Source: Colocasia esculenta
Taxonomy: Eukaryota; Streptophyta; Magnoliopsida; Alismatales; Araceae
Assembly: GCA_014218235.1 (NCBI GenBank)
Contig: CM024755.1
Span: 81,785,960-81,849,959, forward strand
Direction of reading: 5' to 3'
Length of the DNA stretch: 64,000 bases
This document shows positions 22,181-34,830 of the stretch, one piece after another. A program made the translations under genes and the position numbers. Each line of letters starts with the position of its first letter. Within the stretch, counting starts at the first letter, position 1. The notes under the pieces were generated by a model, which searched no databases, was not told where the DNA came from, and worked only from the letters and a program-made list of their open reading frames with translations.

Positions 22181-23887
22181 TAGGATCCGTGCCTGACCCT
22201 GACAGAGCAAGGACAGTGCTTTGGATTGCGGACCAGTCTTTCCTTCTTTTGACACAGGGTTGTTCTAAAATAGAGAACAAATTGTACAGTGCATGAAAAA
22301 TAACGAAACCAGTTTTAAAACAACCTAGACATACAAGGTTACTTCCAGTAAATCGGAATTGGTAAATAAGGATGGTCTCGATAGGCTTTGATCTCGGGGA
22401 ACACAAACTCAAACCAAGGGTAACCTGAAGACGTAGTTTCATGCAGCAACCCTATTAAGACGCTTATAACTCTCTAACTGATGACATTTAGACAAAACAT
22501 TCAACACAAAACCTGAAGAGGATAACTAGTAGCATAACTTTCGTGTTATGAGTTTACTCTAATTCAGTCTTGAATCACATGAAATATATGAAGAATAGGA
22601 AAAGCCCTAATAGTGCATGACTTTGAGAAAACACTTATAATTCAAAATCTACTCAATGCAATTCGATGAAACCAGAGGACAATGAAAGCTAACTTGATGC
22701 TCTACACATTTGGTATAGGAGATATTATGATTTGGCTCGAGAAAACCTACCTCTTGGGTTGATGAAGTCTCGTTCTTCAGAAAACCCATGTTCAGAACAC
22801 TGTTTGTAGAACGCCTAATTATACTCTGTGTATACTGCATGGAATTTGGGCATTCCACTTGGGTTAGGAAGTAGACTCGACCCTCTTTCCAGGGGTATAA
22901 GCCTTGCACGATGGGATTTAGGTTTGGCCTACCTTTGATCGGCTTCAAGAGGGTGGTTTGTGCAGGTCATAGCAGATGAACGGGGGAAGAAGATGAGCTT
23001 GGTATGTTTGATCTCCTACTCTCCAGCCACCAAGAGCTCCTCCACATGACCCCAGCAAGTTCTAAACTCGTCCCTAGGGTTTGGGTGAAGAGTATTTAAG
23101 CATCAATGGTGTTTAGGAGTCCTATTGTAACTAGGAAAGAAGGGTTTCGGGTTTGGCATGTTGGTTTCCAATTTTTGATGATTTCTTCCTCCATTAGAGA
23201 GTCTTGGCCATCAAGTAACTTCCATGGATGGGTAGGCACGAATTTGGGTTGCCATGAATGCATGTTTGTATCCCAATTCAACTCTAATTGCCTCTTTTTA
23301 ATTTCAGCTTATTTATGGTAAGTTGCTTCATTTGATTTTTGGGCCATATGTGGTCCATTGGCCCACTTATGATATTGGGTCATTAATATATAATGTTAGA
23401 AGTCTCTCCAACATTTTTACTTAATTTATGGTTGCGTCGTATTTCCGTGTTAACGGTTTTCCGACGTATTTCCTAATTTGGATAATCGGTCACAATAACT
23501 CTTAAACCTAGCCTAAATGATTTTTATTGACCCAAATTTCTTGATGGGTCATTAGAGGATATTATTTTAAGTCCATATATGATTTTTATTTATTTTTCTG
23601 ACTCATCCAAGTACGTGTGATAACGATTTTACGATTTATTTATGAATTACGATAATAAGTCGCGAAACACTTTAAACTTAGCTAATCCAATTTTTTCTTG
23701 GCACAAATTTCTTTGTGAAACGTTTAGTAATAATGTTTGGGGTTGATTTATAATTTTTTCAGAATTTTCCGATGTGTTTTAGCACATACGATAATGATAC
23801 GTATGTTTTAAATAATTGTTATTATGGAAATTATTTATTTCCATTTTAATTGAATTTTTATATGATTGAAATGTCCGGGGTGCTACA

Positions 23888-23902
23888 CCCTCCCCACTTA
23901 AG
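23888..23902 (-). other. Array C polypurine tract, unit 1
   Basis: On the minus strand CTTAAGTGGGGAGGG directly precedes the LTR start. The flanking 25 bases match the PPT flank of B. Confidence 0.9.
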
Positions 23903-24222
23903 AGAATCTGGTCCCCAAATTCATGGATCATTAATTGGCTTTTGATAGTTATGATTATTGAACTCGTTTCGGATTTACATCCTATAACTTGTTTCCAAAT
24001 CGTGGATGCTAGTCCAACATCTACACATATAGCCATCGTATTATCGATTTGGTTCCTTCCACTCGTGTTTTCCTTCCACTCGTGTTTTCCTGTCACGGTT
24101 GTTATAACTCCATCTTAAACCACCAGATGAACTAGGGTATAACCACTAGATTATTCCTTTTCAATTTCTCCTTAATGATCTCTACCCACTTAGAAATATA
24201 CTAATAAGACAACATCATAAGA

Positions 24223-25263
24223 TCAGTCTAGGGGTTTAACATTCATACCTCCTTCTGGGAGCTCCACTTGCGTTACTGCATTCACACGTCCTTGACGCTT
24301 TACCACTCCCTGGTTCCTTCCAACTTGGTCTTTTAGCATGGGACAATTCGGTATACGATGCTCCTGACTCCCACATCGCAGGCAAGCTCCGACCTTCTTC
24401 CAACACTTGTTCGCTTGGTGCCCAGGCTTGTTGCAAAATTTACAATACTCCACCATCATTGTTTCTTCTACTTTGATCTTTTTCTCCATGCCATAGTCCT
24501 TCCCAGTGGTTGGTCTTTTGTTGTTGTTGTAGTTATTAGTGTTGTTATTGGGGAAAGTTCCAGTTGTAATGACTGCTCCCCTTTTCGTAAGGGTCGGCTT
24601 TGAGATGTCCTTCCCCCTCATGCCTTCCACCTTAGCTATAGTGTCTTCTACCAGCTGAGCTCTTTGGACCATCTCAGTGTAAGTTTGAATGTTGTGTGGT
24701 CCGAGCTTCTCGACGAACATGGGCCTGAGCCCGTCCATGAAACGGTTAGCCTTTAATCTTTCCGTTCCCACCAAGTGTGGGGCATACACAGCCAGACGCG
24801 CGAACTGAGCCTCATACTCAGCCACGGACATTCCTTTTTGTTTTAGTGCGGAAAACTCTGCTGCCTTCTTCTCCTTCACTCTCTCAGAGAAATACTTTCC
24901 CCGAAATATCTCCAGGAATCCAGCCCACTCCAATTCAGCTATATTAGGCAGATGAGCCTAAGTGGCCTTCCACCAAGCTCGGGCATCCTTGGTAAATTGA
25001 AAAGTGGCCAGTACCACTTTCTCCCTATTAGTGCATTGCATTACTTGGAAGATCCTTTCTATTTCTTCCTGCCAGTTTTCTGCCTCGTCTGGGTCAGGGG
25101 ATCCAGAGAAACGAGGAGGGTTTAAACTCCTAAAATTGCAGTGCAGATCACCGGCTCCATTCCTTGCAGCTCCAGCTTGATTTCCAGCCTGAACTACATT
25201 TTGTAGTGCCTGGGTCAATCTAGCCACGGTTTCTTGCATAACTTGCCACTGATTACGAGCCAT
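24223..25263 (-). pseudogene. gag: Array C gag, unit 1 (one in-frame stop)
   Basis: This is a full-length capsid-nucleocapsid of about 346 codons, starting at the ATG at 25261-25263 (MARNQWQ, the same start as B). It is interrupted only by a TAG at 24958-24960 just after ARAWWKAT. The corresponding codon is a serine TCG in B and in unit 2. The capsid core covers residues about 35-190. Two complete zinc knuckles, CKFC...H...C and CLRC...H...C (both C-x2-C-x4-H-x4-C), lie near 24450 and 24375. A basic tail follows. It is the best preserved gag in the window, and its divergence from B is modest. It is followed by the PPT with no pol. Without the stop it would be a complete gag, suggesting recent function as packaging protein. 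Confidence 0.9.
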
Positions 25264-25481
25264 TGCGGTTGAATGCACGAGTTATGAGGTTCCCGAGAAA
25301 AGGATGGAAACCAATTAATATCTCTAGACACATTATAAGAGTCAATGGGTAGGAGTGTTTAATTCTTTCTAACATATTCCCAGTCTCTACCCATTCTCAC
25401 CAGGTACTGTATTTAATTTTCATGACCTAGGTTCCATAGGTATCTCCTATTCCTGAGACATTATCCTATTTGGTATTCCTA

Positions 25482-25494
25482 GGCTCTGATACCA
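25482..25494 (-). other. Array C primer binding site, unit 1
   Basis: TGGTATCAGAGCC on the minus strand, six bases inside LTR2 (TGTCACG at 25501), as in B. Confidence 0.95.
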
Positions 25495-25500
25495 CTAAAC

Positions 25501-28500
25501 TGTCACGTCCCGAGAATTACGCAGCAGATATTGTTAATTAATTTGAGTCGATATTTCGAGACGTGGATAGTCGGCAAATAAGCCTCTAGCTAGCACGCAC
25601 TAAACGTGTATCAACAGAACATCATAATAGGGCCCATATGTTGAACTCAATTACAAATTGTATTCAAATCTCAACTCTTTATATTCAAATGGAAACTAGT
25701 ACAGGACTAAGACTCAATAAAAGGAAAAGTACATTAAATCCTCACTTCCTACTACATTGTACTATTACTCAAAGCAATCTACTATAACTAGACTCATAGT
25801 TGGAAATCTCATCACTCGGACGCATTCCCATCCTCGACTTGCTCTTCCTCTTGAACTTCATAGTCACCTAGATGGGGTAAAAGTAGGGAATGAGCAAACT
25901 AGCCCAGTAGGATTTATATCTCAATGTGCGGGCAATGATATAAGTGATTAACATTTTAGAACTAGGAAAGTACGATGAATGATATGCAAGTACGAATAAA
26001 ACTCGTTAAAACATGATATATAACACAAGCTAGAGAGAGTGATTATGATAGAACAAGATTTGTGAACAAGATGACAATATAGAACTAGCAATAGATCACT
26101 TGTACAAGCACGCAAGATTTCACTTGATGTCAATAGCTTTCAAGAACGCAAGATATTACTAATTGCATTAAATGCAGGATGGCCATATCACTCAAGCAAG
26201 CAAGCAAGAACGCACGAGCACGATCATGTAACACTAATCAGGCATGTAGACTCTAATGTACACCAAGGAAAGATCCACCAAGAATGCACACTAGGACACA
26301 TGTATGTGGTTGTTGTATCTATCATTCAACAAGCAAGAAAGTACTCCCAGCGCAGATGCAACGCCAGTAATCATTATACCCCATGGTTAACAGTATATCT
26401 ATAACTCGTCGTCATTGGGGCTAGATTAGAGCCCTTGGACACACGTCGTGCCCTGTCAGCATCTCATGTAAATTTTTTAAATGTAGATACCCACAGTCAT
26501 TAATAATGGCCAATGAGAGTTTCAAAAAGTAAGCATGTGTAATGTCATGTTCATGGTGATGATGGGAACAAGTAATAAGTAATTGAACATGATTTCATGA
26601 GTACAATGGTCAAGAGATAAATTCGGCAGCATAACGGTACGATTTATACTTTCGTTCAATCTTTACGTTAGTGGCTTTAGTCTAGTTTGTCAAACACACT
26701 CACGAGAACGAGGAGAGAAAGGAAGTGCATGCTATCTTCAGGGAACTTCAATGGTACAACCAGCTCGTCGGCCATGTGGGAATCCATGGTCAGAGGAGAT
26801 TTACGGAGGCCTTGGTGAAAAGGTCGCTAGTCTACCGATTCGGAATGACTAGTTGAGTGTTTCCAATTTCCCAAGAAGGGGCTGCCTAATAGTGCTAGTG
26901 TGTAGTGCGGTACGCGTGTCTCAATTCACAAGCCATCGGTCTCAAACTCGTAGGAAGCACTTGACAATATAACATGGAACAAAACTATGCACTTTAACTA
27001 ATCATGGATTGCAAGATTTTATGATAACCCTTATCATTTAAACATGGTAGAATCAGTAGGAAGATTAATCATAAGTAGCACGAATGGATCATAACATTTA
27101 AGGAGCACTTAGAATAGCATTTATGTAATTAAAGATTTTAAATGGGTTAATCAATTTTAAGCCATTAAATAACAATCATGTAATGATCAGACCCAAGACA
27201 TGCAACTTACACAGTAAATACTACTTTAACCAGACCTCGGGTATAGTGGTTAGGTTTGCAAGACAGTAAGTGGGGTTTTCTGCAAAAATTCTGAGATCGC
27301 GACAGGGGCCTATAAGGATAGCGACAGGGGTGTCAGGCACGGGGTCAGGTCGCGACATGCACTTATAAGGATCGCAACGGGTCGGGACCAGAAGGCGACA
27401 GGGGGTTGTGAAGAACGCAACTGGGCGGTCAGGTCAGGTAGCGGATAGCGACGAAGTGCATGTCGCCTTGAGAAAGCGACAAGGGGTATGTCGCAATCAA
27501 ACCTCTGAACGCGACCTATCGGGCCGCCGCGTTCATAGGATCCGTGCTTGACCCTGACAGAGCAAGGACAGTGCTTTGGATTACGGACCAGTCTTTCCTT
27601 CTTTTGACACAGGGTTGTTCTAAAATAGAGAACAAATTGTACAGTGCATGAAAAATAACGAAACCAGTTTTAAAACAACCTAGACATACAAGGTTACTTC
27701 CAGTAAATCGGAATTGGTAAATAAGGATGGTCTCGATAGGCTTTTATCTCGGGGAACACAAAGTCAAACTAAGGGTAACCTGAAGACGTAGTTTCATGCA
27801 GCAACCCTATTAACACGCTTATAGCTCTCTAACTGATGACATTTAGACAAAACATTCAAACACAAAACCTGAAGAGGATAACTAGTAGCATAACATTCGT
27901 GTTATGAGTACTCTCTATTCGGTCTTGAATCACATGAAATATATGAGAATAGGAAAAGCCCTAATAGTGCTTGACTTGAGAAAACGCTTATAATTAAAAT
28001 CTACTCAATGCAATTCGATGAACCAGAGGACAATGAAAGCTAACTTGATGCTCTACACATTTGGTATAGGAGATATTAAGATTTGGCTCGGAAAACCTAC
28101 TCTTGGGTTGATGAAGTCTCGTTCTTCAGAAACCCGTGTTCAGAACACTGTTTGTAGAACGCCTAATTATACTCCATGTATACTACATGGAATTTGGGCA
28201 TTCCACTTGGGTTAGGAAGTAGACTCGACTCTCTTTCCAGGGGTATAAGCCTTGCACGATGGGATTTAGGTTTGCCTACCTTGATCGGCTTCAAGAGGTT
28301 GGTTTGTGCAGGTCGTAGCAGATGAACGGGGGAAGAAGATGAGCTTGGTATGTTTGATCTCCTACTCTCCAGCCACCAAGAGCTCCTCCAAGACCCCAGC
28401 AAGTTCTAAACTCGTCCCTAGGGTTTTGGTGAAGAGTATTTAAGCATCAATGTGTTTAGGAGTCCTATTGTAACTAGGAAAGAAGGGTTCGGGATTGGCA

Positions 28501-29240
28501 TGTTGGTTTCCTATTTTTGATGATTTCTTCCTCCATTAGAGAGTCTTGGCCATCAAGCAACTTCCATGGATGGGTAGGCACCGAATTTGGGTTGCCATGA
28601 ATGCATGTTTGTATCCCAATTCACTCTAATTGCTATTTTTAATTTCAGCTTATTTATGGTTACGAATTTCTATGTATTTCTTGCTTCATTTGATTTTTGG
28701 GCCATATGTGGTCCTTGGCCCACTTATGATATTGGGTCATTAATTATATAATGTTAGAAGTCTCTCCAACATTTTTATTTAATTTATGGTTGCGTCGTAT
28801 TTCCGTGTTAACGGTTTTCCGACTATTTCCTAATTTGGATAATCGGTCACAATAACTCTTAAACCTAGCCTAAATGATTTTTATTGACCCAAATTTCTTG
28901 ATGGGTCATTAGAGGATATTATTTTAAGTCCATATATGATTTTATTTAATTTTTGACTCATCCAAGTACGTGTGATAACGATTTTACAATTTTTTTTATG
29001 AATTACGATAATAAGTCGCGAAACACTTTAACTTAGCTAATCCAATTTTTTCTTGGCACAATTTCTTTGTGAAAAGGTTAGTAATAATGTTTGGGGTTGA
29101 TTTATAATTTTTGCGGAATTTTCGATGTGTTTTAGCACATACGATAATGATACGTATGTTTTAAATAATTGTTATTATGGAAATTATTTATTTCCATTTT
29201 AATTGAATTTTTATATAATTGAAATTTCCGGGGTGCTACA
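25501..29240 (-). repeat. Array C LTR2 (shared middle LTR)
   Basis: A full-length 3,740-bp LTR flanked by the unit 1 PBS on its left and the unit 2 PPT on its right, so it serves as 5' LTR for unit 1 and 3' LTR for unit 2. The GTCGC array is at about 27295-27535. ORFs at 28018-28402 are LTR sequence. Confidence 0.92.
25769..25861 (-). CDS. Candidate micro-ORF in C LTR2 (basic peptide, 30 aa)
   Basis: Same position and length as 20425-20517, again six bases after the CATCTAG acceptor-like site. Differences include Lys to Arg, Glu to Asp and one Arg to Ile. Translation is unproven. Confidence 0.4.
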   Translation of the reverse strand: MKFKRKSKSRMGMRPSDEISNYESSYSRLL

Positions 29241-29254
29241 CCCTCCCCACTTAA
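29241..29254 (-). other. Array C polypurine tract, unit 2
   Basis: TTAAGTGGGGAGGG on the minus strand immediately before the LTR2 start, matching unit 1. Confidence 0.88.
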
Positions 29255-29599
29255 GGGAATTTGGTCCCCAAATTCATGAATCGTTAATTGGCTTTTGATA
29301 GTTATGATTATTGAACTCGTTTCGGATTTACATCCTATAACTTGTTTCCAAATCGTGGATGCTAGTCCAACATCTACACATATAGCCAGGTATTATCGAT
29401 TTGGTTCCTCCACTCGTGTTTTCCTTCCACTCGTGTTTTCCTGTCACGGTTGTTATAACTCCATCTTAAACCACCAGATGAACTAGGGTATAACCACTAG
29501 ATTATTCCTTTTCAATTCTCCTTAATGATCTCTACCCACTTAGAAATATACTAATATAAGACAACATTCATAAGATCAGTCTAGGGGTTTAACAATCAT

Positions 29600-30597
29600 A
29601 CTCCTTATGGGAGCTCACTTGCGTTACTGCATGCACAACGTCCTTGACGCTTTACCATCCCTGGTCCTTCCAAATTGGTCTTTTAGCACGGGACAGTTCG
29701 GTATACGATGCTCCTGACTCCCACATCGCAGGCAAGCTCCGACCTTCTTCTTCCAACATTGTCCGCTTGGTGCCCAGGCTTGTTGCAAATTTACAATACT
29801 ACACCATCATTGGTTCTTTTACTTTGATCTTTTCTCCATGCCATAGTCCTTCCCAGTGGTGGGTCTTTGTTGTTGTTGTAGTTATTAGTGTTGTTATTGG
29901 GAAAGTTCCAGTTGTAATGAAGCTCCCCTTTTGTACGGGGTCAGCTTTGAGATCCTTCACCCCTCATGCCTTCCACCTTAGCTATAGTGGTTCTACCAGC
30001 TGAGCTCTTGGATCATCTCAGTGTAAGTTTGAAGTTGGGTGGTCCGAGCTTCTCGACGAACATGGGCCTGAGCCGTCCATGGAAACGGTAGCCTTTAATC
30101 TTTCCATTCCCACCAAGTGTGGGGCATACAAAGCCGGCGCGCGAACTGAGCCTCATACTCAGCCACGGACATTCCTTTCTGTTTTAGTGCGGCAAACTCC
30201 GCTGCCTTTTCTCATTAATTCTCTCAGAGAAATACTTTCCCCGAAATATCTCAGGAATCCAGCCCACTCCAATTCAGCTATATTAGGCAGATGGGCCGAA
30301 GTGGCCTTCCACCAAGCTCGGGCATCCGTGTAAATTTAAAAAGTGGCCAGTACCACTTTCTCCTATTAGTGCATTGCATTACTTGGAAGATCCTTTCTAT
30401 TTCTTCCTGCCAGTTTTCTGCCTCGTCGGGTCAGGGGTCCAGAGAAACGAGGAGGGTTTAAACTCCTAAAATGCGGTGCAAATCACCGGCTCCATTCCTT
30501 GCAGCTCCAGCTTGATTTCCAGCCTGAACTACATTTGTAGTGCCTGGGTCAATCCAGCCACGGTTTCTTGCATAACTTGCCACTGATTATAAGCCAT
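29600..30597 (-). pseudogene. gag: Array C gag, unit 2 (many frameshifts)
   Basis: This is the same gag as unit 1 from the ATG at 30595-30597, clearly homologous along its length. Many one- or two-base losses leave only short open pieces. The serine codon that is a stop in unit 1 is intact here. Damage is mostly single-base deletions in short runs. This could be true decay or uncorrected sequencing error. Confidence 0.85.
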
Positions 30598-30810
30598 TGC
30601 GGTGAGTGCACGAGTTATGAGGTTCCTGAGAAAAGGATGGAAACCAATTAATGTCTCTAGATACATTATAAGAGTCAATGGGTAGGAGTGTTTAATTCTT
30701 TCTAACATATTCCAGTCTCTACCCATTCTCACCAAGTACTGTATTAATTTTCATGACCTAGGTTCCATAGGTATCTCCTATCCTGAGACATTATCTATTT
30801 GGTATTCCTA

Positions 30811-30823
30811 GGCTCTGATACCA
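30811..30823 (-). other. Array C primer binding site, unit 2
   Basis: TGGTATCAGAGCC on the minus strand, just inside LTR3, whose terminal TGTCACG has become TATCACA. Confidence 0.92.
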
Positions 30824-30829
30824 CTAAAC

Positions 30830-33736
30830 TATCACATCCCGAGATTACGCAGCGGATATTGTTAATTAATTCGAGTCGATATTTGAGACGTGGACAGTCG
30901 GCAAATAAGCCTCTAGCTAGCACGCACTAAACGTGTATCAACACAACATCATAATAGGGCCCATATGTTGAACTCAATTACAAATTGTATTCAAATCTCA
31001 ACTCTTTGTATTCAAATGGAAACTAGTACTGGACTAAGACTCAATAAAAGGAAAAGTACATTAAATCCTCACTTCCTACTACATTGTACTATTACTCAAA
31101 GCAATCTACTATAACTAGACTCATAGTTGGAAATCTCTTCACTCGGACGCATTCCCATCCTCGACTTGCTCTCCTCTTGAACTTCATAGTCACCTAGATG
31201 GGGTAAAAGTAGGGAATGAGCAAACTAGCCCAGTAGGATTTATATCTCAATGGGCGGGCAATGATATAAGTGATTAACATTTTAGAACTAGGAAAGTACG
31301 ATGAATGATATGCTAGTACAAATATAAAACTCATTAAAAATGATATATAACACAAGCTAGAGAGAGTGATTATGATGAACAAGATTTGTGAACAAGATGA
31401 CAATATAGAACTAGCAATAGATCACTTGTACGAGCACGCAAGATTTCACTTGATGTCAATAGCTTTCAAGAACGCAAGATATTACTAATTGCATTAAATG
31501 CAGGATGGCCATATCACTCAAGCAAGCAAGCAAGAACGCGCACGAGCACGATATGTAACACTAATCAGGCATGTAGACTCTAATGTACACCAAGGAAAGA
31601 TCCACCAAGAATGCACACTAGGACACATGTATGTGGTTGTTGTATCTATCATTCAACAAGCAAGAAAGTACTCCCAACGCAGATGCACGCCAATAATCAT
31701 TATACCCCATGGTTAACAGTATATCTATGACTCACCGTCATTGGGGCTAGATTGGAGCCTTGGACACACGCCGTGCCTTTCAGCATCTCATGTAAATTTT
31801 TTAAATGTAGATACCACAGTCATTAATAATGGCCAATGAGAGTTTCAAAAAGTAAGCATGTGTAATGTCATGGTCATGGTGATGATGGGAAGAAGTAATA
31901 AGTAATTGAACATGATTTCATGAGTACAATGGTCAAGAGATAAATTCGGCAGCATAACGGTACGATATACTTTCGTTCAATCTTTACGTTAGTGCTTTAG
32001 TCTAGTTTGTCAATCACACTCACGAGAACGAGGAGAGAGAAAGGAAGTGCATGCTATCTTCAGGGAACTTCAATGGTACAACCACTCGTCGGCCATGTGG
32101 GAATCCATGGTCAGAGGAGATTTACGGAGGCCCTGGTGAAAAGGTCGCTAGTCTACCGATTCGGAATGACCGGTAGAGAGTTTCCAATTTCCCAAGAAGG
32201 GGCTGCCTAATAGTGCTAGTGTGTAGTGCGGTACGTGTGTCTCAATCACAAGCCATCGGTCTCAAACTCGTAGGAAGCACTTGACATATAACATGGAACA
32301 AAACTATGCACTTTAACTAATCATGGATTGCAAGATTTTATGTAGGATAACCCTTATCATTTAAACATGGTAGAATCAGTAGGAAGATTAATCATAAGTA
32401 GCACGAAGATCATAACATTTAAGGAGCAATTAGAATAGCATGTATGTAATTAAAGCTTTTAAATGGGTTAATCAATTTAAGCCATTAAATAACAACATGT
32501 AATGATCAGACCCAAAGACATGCAACTTACACAGTAAATACTACTTTAACCAGACCGGGTATAGTGGTTAGGTTTGCAAGACAGTAAGTGGGGTTTTCTG
32601 CAAAAATTCTAAGATCGCGATAGGGGCCTATAAGGATAGCGACAGGGGTGTCAGGCACGGGGTCAGGTCACGACATGCACTTATAAGGATCGCGACGGGT
32701 CGGGACCAGAAGGCGACAGGGGTTTGTGAAGAACGCGACTGGGCGGTCAGGTCAGGTAGCCGGATAGCGACGGAGTGCATGTCGCCTTGAGAAAGCGACA
32801 AGGGGTATGTCGCAATCAAACCTCTGAACGCGACCTATCGGGCCATCGCGTTCATAGGATCCGTGCCTGACCCTGACAGAGCAAGGACAGTGCTTTGGAT
32901 TGCGGACCAGTCTTTCCTTCTTTTGACACAGGGTTGTTCTAAAATAGAGAACAAATTATACAGTGCATGAAAAATAACGAAACCAGTTTTAAAACAACCT
33001 AGACATACAAGGTTACTTCCAGTAAATCGGAATTGGTAAATAAGGATGGTCTCGATAGGCTTTGATCTCAGGGAACACAAAGTCAAACCAAGGGTAACCT
33101 GAGGACGTAGTTTCATGCAACAACCCTATTAACACGCTTATAACTCTCTAACTGATAATATTTAGAAAACACAAAACATTCAACACAAACTGAAGAGGAG
33201 AAACTAGTAGCGTAACGTTCGTGTTATGAGTTTACTCTAATTCGGTCTTGAATCACATGAAACATACGAAGAACAGGGAAAAAGCCTAACAGTGCACGAC
33301 TTTGAGAAAATGCTTATAATTCAAAATCTACTCAATGCAATCGATGAGAAACCAGAGGGCAATGAAAGCTAACTTGATGCTCTACACATTTGGTATAGGA
33401 GATATTAAGATTTGGCCCGAAAAAAACTACCTCTTGGGTTGATGAAGTCTCATTCTTCAGAAAACCTGTGTTCAGACAATGTTGTAGAACGCCTAATACT
33501 CCGTGTATACTACATGGAATTGGGCATTCCACTGGGTTAGGAAGTAGACTCGACCCTCTTTCCAGGGGTATAAGCCTGCACGATGGGATTAGGTTTGGCC
33601 TACCTTGATCGGCTTCAAGAGGGTGGTTTGTGCAGGTCGTAGCAGATGAACGGGAGAAGAAGATGAGCTTGGTATGCTTGATATCCTACTCTCCAGCCAC
33701 CAAGAGCTCCTCCACACGACCCCAGTAAGTTCTAAA
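30830..33736 (-). repeat. Array C LTR3, truncated
   Basis: It aligns with LTR1 and LTR2 until GTTCTAAA at 33736, where the next bases should be CTCGTCCCTAGGG but the D LTR starts instead. About 0.8 kb of the LTR is missing and was not found to the right of D. The GTCGC array is at 32620-32860. It carries many single-base losses relative to LTR1 and LTR2. Confidence 0.88.
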
Positions 33737-33889
33737 TGTTGAACCACTCTCTATTTGTTCTTGTATTTTGGTGATAACAAAACTTATGATGATAACATAA
33801 TGAATATTTTTGTTTCATCTGTGTCGCATCAATCTCATAGCAAAATGCTAAGTCTTTCATTGATGCAATATATGGCGCACTAAAATGAT

Positions 33890-34190
33890 AAATCGATGTT
33901 TAATCAATATACATCGATTTCTGTTTAAAGTGCCAAAGTATCAAGCGCCGCAACGATTTGCTAAGAAGTCGATGCCATAACGATTTGATAAGTGGCCATA
34001 ACGATTTCTTCTTTGAGCGTATTGATTTGATAAGAAGTCGTTCCCATAACGATTCCTTAAGTGACCGAAAACGATTTAATAAGAAATCGATCTCATAACG
34101 ATTTGATAAGTGAGTGCAACGATTTGCCCTCACATCGATTTGCTTGCATAACGATTCATAAGTCATGCTCATAACGATTTCTTCATGGAT
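33890..34190. repeat. (A)ACGATTT / ATCGATTT word array in D LTR
   Basis: About a dozen AACGATTT, ATCGATTT and AAATCGAT words on both strands are separated by 10-25 bases of phrases such as GATAAG and CATA. The design resembles the CATCGATTG array of LTR A, in an apparently unrelated element. Confidence 0.8.
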
Positions 34191-34830
34191 TCTGTTCAAA
34201 CACAGATTGCCTTTATATTTCAATATGCTTGGCGCTTAAATGAAAAGTCAAATATCTTCTGACAAAAAGCTGCATGCATATTTCAGAGTCTTGTCAAAAG
34301 ATATGACCTCTATTTTCAGTATGTTAGCAGAAGCACAGTACCATGCATCGTTTATCATAAACACTCTTTTATGCTAACACTCTCTTCTATGCTCACAGAC
34401 ATCGAAGACCATCAGAGTCTGATTAAGACAAATGAAGAGAAAGATCAGCAACGACTAGAAGAGCTCCAACGATCTCTTCAACGGATCTATTCTAAAGCTG
34501 CTCATATAAAAGATGGAGCATTGCTGAAGAACAAAAGAGCCTTTTCTTGAATATCTTTGAAGGAGTGTACATCTGTGAGAAGCACCTTCACGCCACATAC
34601 ACTCAAGGAAAGAGAGAAAGAGCCCGAGCCAAGAAGAAGCAATCAAGCGTCTCAAGCATTCAAGCTTCCGAGCTTTCTGTCTTCTTTTCTCTCTTCTGTT
34701 TCTCTCCGAGCTTATTGTATATCTGGGGAGAGTTTGGGACTGTGAGCTTTACATGTGTTTCATCTTGTAAGGTCTCTCAGTCTGATCTTTCTAAGAAAGA
34801 TCTGTGTCCAGCTGTAGGACTGTATATAGT

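Larger units (their letters stand above)
20157..23887 (-). repeat. Array C LTR1
   Basis: Read on the minus strand it starts TGTAGCACCCCGGAC and ends CGGGACGTGACA, as in B. The GTCGC word array is at about 21950-22180. The ORFs at 22161-22948 and 20413-20607 are LTR sequence by position. It lacks about 12 bases in the word array that LTR2 and LTR3 share (near 27330 and 32655). Confidence 0.92.
20157..33736 (-). mobile_element. Array C: TR-GAG retrotransposon, LTR-gag-LTR-gag-LTR
   Basis: Three direct LTRs of the B family (20157-23887, 25501-29240 and 30830-33736, the last truncated) separate two short internal regions (1,613 and 1,589 bp). Each internal region has a PPT, a gag and a PBS but no protease, RT, RNase H or integrase. 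This matches the TR-GAG type of non-autonomous element known in plants. Sharing of LTRs suggests unequal recombination between LTRs, or two insertions collapsed by recombination. The possible left target duplication (TATGT, 20152-20156) cannot be tested because the far end is lost at the D LTR. Confidence 0.85.

Noticed and set aside
22161..23321. ORFs of 60-100 codons in LTR1 (also seen in LTR2 and LTR3)
   Set aside because: They recur because LTRs are homologous, but frames and lengths change between copies.
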